From positions 248,001-312,000 of the forward strand of contig JANTUC010000010.1 of assembly GCA_026873275.1 (NCBI GenBank): a stretch of DNA of 64,000 nucleotides. The letters run 5' to 3'. The notes beneath the pieces are model-generated. The model was not told the origin of the DNA and searched no databases. It worked only from the letters and a program-made list of their open reading frames with translations. Position 1 is the first letter of the stretch; each line of letters begins with the position of its first letter. This document shows positions 44,518 through 54,861 of this stretch, piece after piece. The stretch is from Pseudopithomyces maydicus. Taxonomy: Eukaryota > Ascomycota > Dothideomycetes > Pleosporales > Didymosphaeriaceae. Both the position numbers and the translations under genes were made by a program.

Positions 44518-45679
44518 CTACATCTTCTCCTCAATACCCTCTCTCCACCTGCCCTCCGCCCTCCTGATCAGCTCCTCGTACACCGTCCACGCCAGCGCCG
44601 AACTCATGGCCTTCCTCGCAATCCGTATCCCGAGGCCATCGAAGAAGCTCTTCACCCCGTCCTCCCGTAGCATCTTCTTCGCCGCCTGCACCGTATTCGT
44701 GTAGTGACTCGGCATGAGCTGTATCCTCGTCTTAATTGCATCGAACGGGTTCGTAAACGTCGTGCCCAACCCCGCAGCCATGACCCCCGACACGAAATTA
44801 ATCCCCGCCGACGTGCTTGACGAAAGTCTTGCCGTGGTGGTCGGCAGGCCCGAGTTTTCTTCGATCGTGGTCGCCAGCCGAGAAAGGCGCTTCTTCGACT
44901 GCTCGTAGAAGAGGACGTAGAGGCCTGCGTAGGGTGCGTCGCGGACGGCCGTTGCGCCGAATCCGGCGAAGAAGCCGCGGAGTCCTTCGGTCCTGAATAT
45001 GTCTCTTGAGGCGCTGAAGAGCGATGAGTATGAGTAGAGGTTGCTCTCGTATCGCACTTTCAACACGGTGATGGGCATCATGAGGAAGCCTGCCCATGTA
45101 CGCGCCACCGCACCGGTTGCTAAGTTCGCCGTGTTGCTCAGTTTGGGCAGTGTACTTGAATGCCCGTCTCCCGCCTAGATGCACGAGTACGAATCAGCAT
45201 AAATCCAATATGAATAGCGAGTAGCCGTGCCCATTTCTCACTCCAAGCGCGAATGCTCTAGGCTAAGTCATTTGCGTACCTTCGCACGGTCGAGCAAACT
45301 TGTGCGCTCATTGACCCGCCGCCGCAGCGCATTCAAGCTCGAAAAGTATATCGCGGAGCCGCATCCCGTGCGCAGTGTACTCGGTAGGGTACCTCTCCAA
45401 AACTGTCGTATAGGGTTCGGCCCGCTCGCTATCGTCTTAATCGTCGCAAGTAACGTATTCTGGTGGCTCTGCTGGACGCGGGTCTTGAGCAGATCGGCAG
45501 GTTGAAGCAGAACGGCGGAGAGCATGCCCGAGCTCATACCCGCAAAGAAATGAACTAGAATCAAACATCAGCAAGCTATCCGGAATGTAGTGGGGTGCTC
45601 AATTGCTCCAATGGAGAGCTGTCAAGCGTTGCAACGCAGACGTACAGGAAGACGACGAGCGCTTTGAGCCATTGGACAT
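44518..45679 (-). CDS. HEM25: Mitochondrial glycine transporter Hem25 (SLC25A38 family)
   Basis: Hem25 carries glycine across the mitochondrial inner membrane for heme synthesis. Three exons on the minus strand (45679-45646, 45554-45280, 45174-44518) encode 321 residues. Exon 1 is tiny (34 nt): MSNGSKRSSSS plus one base, with donor GTACGT, joining TT to make Phe before HFFAGMSSGMLSAVLL. The three carrier repeats have QPADLLKTR, MPITVLKVR and NPFDAIKTR. The second motif lacks the usual acidic residue, as in other Hem25 proteins. LRTGCGSAIYFSSLNALR matches the SLC25A38 signature. A model lacking exon 1 would start at an internal Met. It lies downstream of the kinase gene on the same strand. Confidence 0.92.
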
Positions 45680-45973
45680 TTCCGCGCCGTCACACTGTAG
45701 GAAATTATGATAGATGGAGCGACAATATATTGCGCATTGTGTTGGGCTGAGGGGAGGATGCGGTGTTGTAGCTGAAGGCGTTTGTCAAAAAGAGGTTCCG
45801 AATTGTGAACATGACGTTCTGCATCCTACCTAGGTATCTAGCTAGCCGCTCCAACCCGACAAAGCGGCGCTCGGGAAGCCGAACCTCCTACCCTGGTTGG
45901 TCTGACAAACTGCCACTGTGCCTTCGATGCTCACCGGCATCTAGGCAGGGCCCCATATGAAAAGCTATTATTA
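45680..45973. other. Intergenic region
   Basis: It holds the HEM25 promoter. The remnants of the kinase 3' end begin just beyond it. Confidence 0.5.
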
Positions 45974-46385
45974 CAAACCATCCCGTGCTGCTTATAGAAA
46001 AAGCATTCCAGTCGTGATGATGAAGGGGTATCGCCCGAAGCCCGCAAACCGGTAACAATTTTGCCAACTTCCCCTCGCAAGTCCACCTCCAGTCACCATT
46101 TTGATCCACCATTCCCTTGGTATAAAATCATTCCATGTCGCTTATAAGAAAAGTATTGCAGCCGCAATAATGAAGGGGTATCGTCGTAAGCCCACAAACC
46201 GCTAACAATTTTGCCAATTTCCCCCTCGCAAGACCACCTGGTCCCTTATCCACCATGCCCTCGATACAAATTGATCCATTGTCGCTTATAGAAAATCATC
46301 CTGTGCTGCTCATAGAAAATCGTTCGATGTCGCTTATGAAAAATCATCTCACGTTGCTTATGGAAAAAGCACCGCAATCGCAAAA
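45974..46385. repeat. Two decayed tandem copies of the kinase 3' end plus a 24-25 bp minisatellite
   Basis: A segment of about 80 bases covering the last codons of the kinase and its first downstream bases occurs three times: in the gene (from 46386) and at about 46171 and 46021. All share tgaaggggtatc, then aagccc.caaacc and an aacaat.ttgcca core. Read on the minus strand, the copies still resemble the kinase end RWTCEEVSKEIGKIVGGLRA: one gives DWRWTCEG, the other WSCEGEIGKIVSGLWA. Between them are six copies of a 24-25 bp unit with core tgtcgcttatagaaaatc, four of them in direct tandem (46273-46372). These are non-coding remnants of a local duplication. Confidence 0.85.
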
Positions 46386-46400
46386 TGAAGGGGTATCACC

Positions 46401-48389
46401 CTAAGCCCGCAAACCACCAACAATCTTGCCAATCTCCTTGCTCACCTCTTCGCAAGTCCAACGCTGATCGGCGTCCTCCTCAACCATGCCCTTGATCAAG
46501 CGCTTCACCATCTCTTCCATGGAACAGCCGCTAACGAAATCGTCCGCGATACGACCACGCTTCAAGTCGCCCAGGACGTGCGCCCGCTCAGATTTCGTGT
46601 CAAAACGCTGCAGAAGTTCAAAGCCAATGACACCAAGGGCAAACACATCCAGCTTCTCGTCGACCTTGCCCAGCACAGCGGGTCGGTAGAACTCAGTTCC
46701 AACGTGGGTGGTGGTCAGGCTCTTGATCTCGGCGACCAAACCGAAGTCTCCGATCCTAGGCGTAACGTGAACGCACTTGCGCTCCGGGCAAGTGGAACAC
46801 TTGGACAGATTTACGGATCCAGTGGGTGGGCCGCGGCTCGTGGAGAACGACAGGAAGATGTTGGCAGGCTTGAGGTCGCGGTGCACGACGCCGTTCTCGT
46901 GGAGATACTCTACTCCTCCGATGATGGTGTCCAGGAGCTCGAGGGAGATGCAAGGGTGGAAGCAATGAGCATCCTCGCTGGTGTTCTCCATGGAAAGGAA
47001 GCCGGCCAAATCTTTCTCATAGAGCGACATCTGGATATTGAGTGTTAGAATGGGACCTGTATAACGGGAAGAGATGAGCTGGCTAGGTGCCTCGCTATCT
47101 GACATCATGCTCTCGGATTCCTCGGCGGATTCATAGGTCCTAGAGGCGTTCTGAGTTCCCTGCTCATCAGCTTCGACAACACTTCGACGTGACTTATTGG
47201 ATGACAAGGTCACAACTGTCGCCTGGCTGGTGCGGCGCGGGCGTCCTGTCTTCATCTGCATTGCGGAGGCTCCAGTGAGTTCTTCTGCACCTGCACCCGT
47301 GTCACTATAACCAAATTCAATTCCGGCGGCTTCAACAGCGCTACGCTCAAAGGGATCAAAGCCTAAGCTATTGAAGCTGTCGCACAGAGGTCCTGCCACA
47401 CTATCGTCGAAAGAAGCTTGGGATGGGTGCTCCAAGAGACGGTCGGTACGCGTAACCCTAGAGCTAGAAGTCTCGGGAGCATCCGGGATGTGCGAAGCAA
47501 ATTCCATCCAGGCACCATGGTATCGAACGATGTTGTTGTGGTCGAAGCGAGCAAGAGACCGAACTTCTTCAAGGATAGACTGAAGCTCCTGATCACCGCG
47601 CTCGCGGATCTTCTGCAACTTGTTGGGGCTAATGATTATGCGCTTGATAGCATAGAACGCGTTGTCCAGCTTATGTTTCACCTTGTACACTTTTCCGTAG
47701 CCTCCTTTTCCTACCATTTTGACCTCTTCATATTCATGGAGATATCGGTTGTTGTGCAGGGCCGTGTGACCTTGGATAGATGAAGGAAGGCGATGGTAGT
47801 AGTCCTGGAGCGCATCCAACTCGCGTGAAAACACCGGGGACTTATCAGATGGCCCACGAAGAAAGGCTGGATGGGTGACCAAAGCTTGAGACGTGCCCAC
47901 AGCTGCAGTGGTATCAGTCACGTCGGTCGCAGAAATACCGGTCAGATGCAAGCGAGTGTACTTGCTAAGTCCTTCTTGAGCGGCCTCGCGTTGGGCGCGA
48001 TTTTCTTCGCTGGCATATGCACCATCGAAGTTGATCTGAGTTGACAAGTCTCGAGCCAGACCTTGGTACGTGTGCTGGGCCAGTGCTACCACTTGGGGAT
48101 CAGTCTTGCACTTTCCAAGGTGCTCTGCAGCCTCACTAAGAGCCTTCTCCTCGAGCAGAGAGTGCAGTAACAAGTCCTTAACATTGTTGCCAGTCATGCT
48201 GCGTGGCAAGCCAGGGCGACTAGAAGAAGGACCCCCTGCCGTTAGAGGCAAAGGCGCAGATGCAGTTGACTCTATAGTGTTGACCCTCGAAATTGGGTCG
48301 GTCTCCGCACCCATGCTTGTCTCTTGTTGGATGTTGGACTTCTCATCGTCGCTGGAAGAGCTCTCTCCGGGTTTCCGGAAAAGAGACAT
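46401..48389 (-). CDS. eIF2alpha kinase, HRI/PEK-like
   Basis: Such kinases phosphorylate translation factor eIF2alpha under stress and lower general protein synthesis. The single-exon protein has 662 residues. The N-terminal 215 include a short helical region (VKDLLLHSLLEEKALSEAAE) seen in HRI-like kinases. The kinase domain starts at YLHEYEEVKMVGKGGYGKVYKVK with FYAIKRI. A long acidic and serine-rich insert of about 150 residues separates the lobes, the hallmark of eIF2alpha kinases. HRDLKPANIF and IGDFGLV are intact. The activation-segment end reads GTEFYRPAVL instead of the usual GT..Y.APE, a variation worth noting. The C-terminal lobe has DVFALGVIGFELLQRF. Filamentous fungi usually have a Gcn2-type kinase and this second HRI-type one (IfkB in Aspergillus); orthology is inferred. 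Confidence 0.85.
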   Translation of the reverse strand: MSLFRKPGESSSSDDEKSNIQQETSMGAETDPISRVNTIESTASAPLPLTAGGPSSSRPGLPRSMTGNNVKDLLLHSLLEEKALSEAAEHLGKCKTDPQVVALAQHTYQGLARDLSTQINFDGAYASEENRAQREAAQEGLSKYTRLHLTGISATDVTDTTAAVGTSQALVTHPAFLRGPSDKSPVFSRELDALQDYYHRLPSSIQGHTALHNNRYLHEYEEVKMVGKGGYGKVYKVKHKLDNAFYAIKRIIISPNKLQKIRERGDQELQSILEEVRSLARFDHNNIVRYHGAWMEFASHIPDAPETSSSRVTRTDRLLEHPSQASFDDSVAGPLCDSFNSLGFDPFERSAVEAAGIEFGYSDTGAGAEELTGASAMQMKTGRPRRTSQATVVTLSSNKSRRSVVEADEQGTQNASRTYESAEESESMMSDSEAPSQLISSRYTGPILTLNIQMSLYEKDLAGFLSMENTSEDAHCFHPCISLELLDTIIGGVEYLHENGVVHRDLKPANIFLSFSTSRGPPTGSVNLSKCSTCPERKCVHVTPRIGDFGLVAEIKSLTTTHVGTEFYRPAVLGKVDEKLDVFALGVIGFELLQRFDTKSERAHVLGDLKRGRIADDFVSGCSMEEMVKRLIKGMVEEDADQRWTCEEVSKEIGKIVGGLRA

Positions 48390-49262
48390 GCTGCGGAAAG
48401 AAGCCGCTTGGCTTTCACAATATCGGTCTTGTTGAAGAAAAGAAATATAAGCAACTAAACCTTGATGGCAAGACTTAGTTTAGAACAAAACAGTTGCAAA
48501 GTTGAAGAGAATACTCCGGGCGAGCAAAGCTTTCGGATGGACCTTTGATAACGACGACCAGATGGTCCTGTGGTGCGTAGTAGTGGAAAAGCCTGGGCTC
48601 CAATGGCAGCTTAGAATTCCTTGAAACCAGAAGACGTAAGTATAAAAGCCAATAAACTTTTTGGTCGTGATGAAAGCGTGGTGCAGCGATAGCGCGTACA
48701 CAAAACGCCTTGTAGATTATGTTCTGATATCAAGTTTCGGAAAACCTTTGTCGTAGAGTTCAGTTGAAGTAGACCGTAACATGCAGTTACGAGCGCAAGC
48801 CGCAGATCAAGACTGCTTAAAGCGCGCGGTCTGCGAGGTGGTGTTTTGTTTGGACCGCGCTGGAGCAGGTGCACGAATTTTTACCCGTGGTCGCGGGGCA
48901 GCCACGGTTGCCATGGAGTTCAGTGAATAAACAAAATGGAACATAGCAGAAGCATGTGGAAGCGCAACGTGGTCCGTTTTCAGTTGCAATGCTGCCTTCA
49001 CCTCGAAGGGCGCAGTCGACAGCCGATCTGTTCTGTTCGCTGGGTTCATCGGCAAGCGAGCGCTCTTGACTACGTGTGGTTAGCTGATGATACACGTGAT
49101 GACGTACACAAGCCGTGGACCCGTGAACACGCATCTCGCCGGTCTCGTGCACACGCGTAACCGCGCCACGACGACCGCCTGGAACAGTCGTGTCGTCTAC
49201 GCAAGACGTTGACTCTTGGGGTAACGCTGACCACCTGCCGAGCTGATCACTCAACACGTGTG
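48390..49262. other. Divergent intergenic region
   Basis: It separates the kinase and the plus-strand gene at 49263 and should hold both promoters. Overlapping short frames near 48.8-49.27 kb on the minus strand have no recognisable feature. No RNA gene was seen. Confidence 0.5.
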
Positions 49263-50678
49263 ATGCCTCCACGTCGCCAGTTGCCTTGGGCCAGCAAAGC
49301 CAGCAGCAACAAGACCCCGGTCAAGCAGCCGACTGCGAAGCGCGCTATTCCAGAAAATATAGACGATGACTTTTTCGAAGGGACCATTTTGGAAAGGTCT
49401 CCAAAGAGCAAGCGGAGAGCAGGTGGGCTGCCTTATCCACTGAACTTCTGCAGATCCTAACCATCGCCAGTTGCTCAGCTCTCTGATGATGAGTTCCCCC
49501 ATCTTTCATCCGGCTTGACTAAGACCCCACGTGACGATAAAGAGTCCGATCCGGGTGCTCGTATGCTCTCGTCTTCGCCCCCACCAATCGCTGCAGATCT
49601 TCCGCCCCCTAAGACGGAGTAAGTTACGTCATGCACATGCCCGAGTTGATCTAACACTTTTTAGATACATGCTCACAGGTATCGATAAGTTCGATCTTCG
49701 TGACGACGAATGGATGATGGTTGAAGATGAGCTACTCCAGACTGCGAAGCTGTTCACCCAACACCTCCACCTTGCTGAATACGAAACTCTCAAAGCAAAG
49801 ATGGAAGTACAGAGAAAAATAGAAACTCCAAGACCTGTAGTCGCGGGCGCAAAACTATCTTTCGAAAAGCAGATGAAGACCAAGGCAAAAGAGCAAACCT
49901 TTCAACAGAAGAAGGCGATGAATGAGGTATTATTAGCACAGGATGAGAGCAGCGATGATGAGCCGCCGCCTTCTTCTCCTTTGCTGGTGCCTCCGCCGCC
50001 ACGAGCTTTCCCAGGCAAACTCGTGTCATCCGTCAAGGCCGGTATACCACCAAGTAGGGAGAAATCATGGAACTCTGTCAAATCATTACCTGCTTCCAAA
50101 GTTATCTCATCGTCTAAGAAAGACGGATCGGACAGCGACGACCTTGATGCGCCATCAAAGCCTGCAACAAGCAAGCCGAAATTCTTCAGTAAAACATATG
50201 ACCTTCCACCCCCACTTCCACGCGATCAATCTGAGGAGAAGCGGCCTGAGGGTTTCAAACCCCCACAACACCGGCCCACACCCGGAACAAACCATCACGG
50301 GGACAGCGCCGCAATCTATGGGATGACTGGGACGAGCTGACCTTTGATTCCAAAGCATCGCCTCCCAAGTCTGATGCTCATTCAAAGACACCACAGCGAA
50401 CCAGGTCGCCCGCAAAGTCAGCCAGGCCGGTTTCAACCCCACGCGCAGCATCACCTAAACAGTCCACGCATACAACACCAAATCGAAAAGTCTCAGGATT
50501 TTCTACGTCGATAAAACGTTCAAAGACCGGCACATTGGATGATGAGGTCGAACTTCCACCCGCCAAGACTACGATGGTCGCCGGGCCACAAGATCGGTCA
50601 AACAAACGAAGTGTGGATAAGAAACGAGAGGATAAGGATGAACCAAAGTACGACGATATACCCACCTTTTTATTCTAG
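49263..50678 (+). CDS. Conserved-looking nuclear protein of unknown function, with a presumed frameshift
   Basis: Three exons: 49263-49422, 49471-49618 and 49665 onward; introns of 48 and 46 nt have donors GTGGGC and GTAAGT and acceptors GCCAG and TTTAG. The protein (about 430 residues) starts with the basic MPPRRQLPWASKASSNKTPV, followed by DDDFFEGTIL. A helical core reads IDKFDLRDDEWMMVEDELLQ and LHLAEYETLKAKMEVQRK; the rest is disordered and Ser/Pro/Lys-rich. The third-exon frame stops at 50340. The neighbouring frame carries NLWDDWDELTFDSKASPP, then SGFSTSIKRSKTGTLDDEVE and a stop at 50676-50678. One missing C in the C5 run at 50260-50264 reconciles them. Several KR-rich segments suggest nuclear location. 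No domain is recognised. Confidence 0.65.
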
Positions 50679-51097
50679 ATACGACGGTTGGTGCAAATGG
50701 CGTATTGGAGTTCGGATAGTAGTTGTAGTTAAGATACCCAGGATTGCATGTATGTATCCACCTTTCAAATATCAATCTTTCCACCATACAGAGTTTGTCC
50801 GCGAAGGATGCATATCATCCTGTCACATTTCATGATTGTCATGTTTGCGAAGTTTCCCGGTCAGGTGCTCTAACGCCGGTGCGGTTCCAAGCAGCTGGAT
50901 CTGTTCTGTTGGGCAAGCTGTTGGCGTATCCGACCCGCCGTGATGGGAGCGCCTCAGTCTTGCCAGCCAGGTGAGAAATCGGATGATTTGTATTATCTCT
51001 GGACGAGGAAGTTGATAGTGGGCGGTGCTCCCGGAATACCATGCAGCGAGGACAACAAATTCAGAAGCCCCACCGTCATCGTCACACTCGCAACCCC
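50679..51097. other. Convergent intergenic region
   Basis: No gene was recognised between the convergent ends of the plus-strand gene at 49263-50678 and the small minus-strand gene that follows. Confidence 0.5.
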
Positions 51098-51484
51098 TCA
51101 ACCTGAGTCCCTATAGCGATCCTGTCAAAGCATCAGTTCACTTCGCTCTCAAATGTCCTCGGTGTCACTCACATAAAGTGTAATCATCCAAGACGCAGCA
51201 AGAACAGAAAGGTAATTCAACACACATTCACGGACGTCGTATTTCCACGGCCTAGCAGCTTTCTTTGCCAAGTACTTGTCGATTAGCGGGAGGGTAACGA
51301 GTCCATGAAATGCAGCGATACAGAACATGATGGCTTCCGCGAAAGTCGTTTCTCGGTCTGCTCCCACCGTGAAGAAGCGCAGGGATTCCGGGATGCCGAT
51401 GGTTTCTTCGGCGTGCGACATTGTGGCGGCCATACATAATGTTGCCGCTACGAAGCTTGAAGCTATTGCTTTGAGAAAGTCCAT
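51098..51484 (-). CDS. Small protein with signal peptide and two membrane-like segments, unknown
   Basis: From the ATG at 51484 the frame gives FLKAIASSFVAATLCMAATM, a signal peptide ending near SHA-E. It continues with EAIMFCIAAFHGLVTLPLID and ECVLNYLSVLAASWMITLYV as two probable membrane helices. Unspliced, it ends at 51149 (111 residues, tail SDTEDI). A GTGAGT donor falls directly after ITLY (intron 51172-51122, acceptor GACAG), and splicing gives DRYRDSG and a stop at 51098, also 111 residues in total. I favour the spliced form because the donor is perfect. No family recognised. Confidence 0.55.
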
Positions 51485-52738
51485 TTTCCTTGTGCGGGGG
51501 GTGGGTACTTGAGTTACTTGGGGCGAGTAGGATGGAAGTGATGGAGGGTGTCAAGTGGTGAATTTATAGTGTAGCTTGGAGGCGGCGTACCATGGCTGTG
51601 GGAAAGAGACGGGCGATGTATGAACTTCCAGTGTCATGGATTCCTGACTCTTGAAACGTATTACTAATGCGGCATGTTGGTAGGGTTATAGTCTTTACTT
51701 GCAGGCTGTCAGTGCTAGATGATGCGTGCTTCGTGTTGTAATCCACTGTCTTCTATTTCGTTAGGAGGCGAGAGATCACATCAATAAATACATAATTGTC
51801 ACGAACTATTTGCTAGGGTTCATCCAGTTTGCAACATTCCAGAATGGAAACTGATATCACGCGTGAAAAGACATTGGACAGACGACACTGATGTGTTCAT
51901 GGGTATACTATACTTGATTTCATGTGGAACTATCACGGACTCCGAACCCACTAGAATGATCATGTTTTCTTTCTATGAACTCTCTGTCTTTTCAGGGTTT
52001 AGGTGCTTCTTGAGTCTACGTATACACCAGGTGAGCACTCAGGTCGCGCGAGAGTGACGTGGAAATCTTGCGCGAGATGAAGGATATAAAGGGGATAAAC
52101 ACACAAAGTGGCGTGATCTGTCAATTTTTGAGCACGGTGACAAAAATAATTGAAAATTTTTCTTTGGGTTCCGGATATTCTAGACCGTTTCTCAATCGCA
52201 TGTCTACCCAATCAGTTAACCTGTCACTTCCTTTCTCTTTCTATCAAGCAACTCTAGGCTTTTCTACGGTTCATCTCGGCTAGATCTGTGCTGCTTTTGC
52301 GTGTGTCCAAACCAATACTCCCATAGTTACCTCGTATTCTTAAATTACAAGTAATTCTACATTGCCAACCGTAAGCTCTCTCGATTCAACTATCCGGATA
52401 TGCTGATGTGGTAGATATGTCATGTGCGTCTTTCAAGCGACCGTATTATGTCAGTGCATTGGTACGTGATTCAGGTGATCAAAGCATGCCGAACAATCAA
52501 TGTTGATACAATCAGTGGCAGATTGCTGTAACGAACTGTATACTTAGCTAAAGCGGAAAGTATACTGCCTACAGGTGAATCTATTCTGACAAGTTTCTAT
52601 TGATGATCTGCGCCGCTATCTATCTCTCGTTCATATTGATACATAAGCTATAGATCAAGGTCCCGAGAACGGATGAGGTCATACCATACTATGTCTAATC
52701 ATCAATACACTCTACTACACTACCAACCTCAAGCTCAG
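51485..52738. other. Intergenic region
   Basis: This 1.25-kb AT-rich stretch contains only short frames with no motif. It lies between the promoter of the small membrane protein gene and the 3' end of the terpene cyclase. Confidence 0.5.
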
Positions 52739-54136
52739 TCATGGGCCCATAACAATGGTCCCAAGATACGGCGGGCTAGCCATGACATCGATCTTGCGGG
52801 TTTGACGAACCTCCAGGGCTCTCTCCCCAAGGTATCGCTTGGAGCGGAAGCTAAACGATCGGTGTCAGTTCGCCATTTTGTACCGGCAAGAAAGTCCATG
52901 TGCACTTACCTCCAGCTGATATTAGCCTGAACAACGTTCTGAATGCCTTCGATATACCGGCGGACCTGAACATCGACATCGGCACCCCAGCTTGGCAGGC
53001 GCGCGATGGTATCGTCCCACTGCAAATAGCGCTGCTCGAGCAGGGCGCCCACTGTGTCGAATGCTTCTTGGGCTGACTGTCCGGCTAGGCGGCAAGCAGC
53101 TACCATGCTAAAGGGACAATCCTCGCTCTAGGAATGGAATTAGTTAGATTTTGGCATTTTCAGCTAGTAGATAGGAAATCTACGATAGGCAACGGTGGTG
53201 TTGGCCTACCTCTTCTTTGCTATATGAGAGGATATCGTTTGAACTATTGCGTGGGATAGTCAATGATTAAAACTTGAGTGATGGATGTGGATGAATGACG
53301 TACAGAATGACAAAGTCGGCACCAAGACCCTCCAGTGCCTGGATGATAGGGTGCTCAAAAACTTCGTCCGGAAGCTCTATATTATGGGCATACTCGACGA
53401 AGTGGAAGATCGGTGTTACACCAACAGATAACTGCCGTGTTTGCAGCATTTCCTCTATAGAAGGAATGTGATCGGCAGTAAAATGCTGAACATGGTCCGC
53501 CACACCTGCTGTATAGTGTTGCATGGCACGGGTAAATCGCCTTTGTGTTCCCAACGAGGTTTTTTCTTGGAATCTCTTGTAAACCTCATCATGTACTTTG
53601 ACAATAGGAAGTTTAGAACCAGTGAAGATTTCCCCCATCATGTTGGCCATTAGGCTGTCGAGGACTAGTCGAGATGTAGGAAGATCGGACCGAAGATCGC
53701 CAGAGTCGAACACTGCAACGATAACATGGTTATTCTAAGGATACAGTTTTACCGTAACCCAAATTATCATATAAGCTGAGTAAATGAGTACCTACTATCG
53801 TCAAAAGGGAAAACCCAGTTTCCCCAATCACACATTGTTCTCAATCTATCTGCAGGGGCGTCGGGCGCTGCGATGGACATGAACCATGAAAAGTCGCAGG
53901 CGTTGATCTTCTTTCGCATCACGGGCTCAAAATCGCACATTCTGTTTCGTCCTGTCAGACTAAACTTTTGCCATCTCCACCGACATATCTAATTGCACTG
54001 TTGGGAAGACTGCTTACTCTGCAATCCATTTCTCTGACTTGGTCTTTGCTACACAATATCCATCATTTATCCTGGGTTCCTGAACCACAAAACATTTGAA
54101 CATATCAGGGATAGTGACAATAATTCTGTCATCCAT
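52739..54136 (-). CDS. Class I terpene cyclase (sesquiterpene synthase family)
   Basis: Such enzymes ionise a prenyl diphosphate (usually farnesyl diphosphate) with Mg2+ and cyclise it. Six exons on the minus strand (54136-54018, 53941-53796, 53712-53304, 53243-53210, 53127-52910, 52850-52739) join in frame to 345 residues, the normal length; every intron has GT and AG ends. Motifs run in family order: VTIPDMFKCFVV, IAAPDAP, CDWGNWVFPFDDMFDSGDL with the aspartate-rich DDMFD metal site split by an intron, and SVGVTPIFHFVEYAH. NDILSYSKEE is the NSE metal-binding triad, in its own 34-nt exon. The C-terminal NISWSFRSKRYLG holds the Arg-Tyr pair. All catalytic elements are present, so the enzyme is probably active; the product cannot be predicted. 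The MpaB-like oxygenase starts 725 bases away, divergently. Confidence 0.9.
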
Positions 54137-54861
54137 AGCTAAGGATTTTCGGTTGTTGCTTTGTCTATACGTGATGGATACAAATCCTAACAAGACATCC
54201 AATTCTATAAGCGCAGAGAACACTTTTAAATAACAAGATATCGCTTTCTTTTTCCACAGTAGGTCATGCTGCCATGAATCAAGCAGCTTCTACGAATCCG
54301 CTTAGTTTATAGACCATTTACACATTTCGTCACCACACCTTTCCATAACTCCCATATAGTTAACCATTTCGGGACAGCCAGACAGCCGAATACGTATAGA
54401 GATTAACCCAAGAAGCTTGGCTCCCCGATCGCCTACTGATAATGTTGGTTTCTGGATTACCGAATTGATTGATGGCCCCAGATCTTCCCCTTCGCGTACT
54501 AGCCGCATACTAGTACTCAAGTCATCTTGAACGAGTACGAGAAGGCGCGTACCCAATAAAGATACGGGTAGAGTCGTACGAGAGACCCCATGCTTGGTTT
54601 AAGGTTTTTCACCTTCCATCTTGTTGTCTTCTAGCACAACACTCGGCTGTTCGGACCCAGGGTATTGATCATCTCGCATGTGAGCTCCTTGCATAAATCT
54701 CCGTATGTTTACAATAGCAACGATGGACTACATCGCCATCCCCTGTCCTCTTGCTCCTTCGATCCGAATCGAATCCCACAAGCAAGAACCCCCTGCCTTT
54801 CTCCCAAAAAAATCCCTGGCGTCGCACAACAATCTATACACACCTCACACATCCAAACACC
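54137..54861. promoter_or_regulatory. Shared divergent promoter region of the terpene cyclase and MpaB-like oxygenase genes
   Basis: The 725 bases between the two start codons contain no supported gene. An 84-codon minus-strand frame at 54302-54556 has no motif. Divergent arrangement allows joint control, but no specific operator was identified. Confidence 0.45.

Noticed and set aside
54302..54556. 84-codon minus-strand frame in the terpene cyclase/oxygenase promoter
   Set aside because: No motif, signal or splice evidence; length is within chance expectation.
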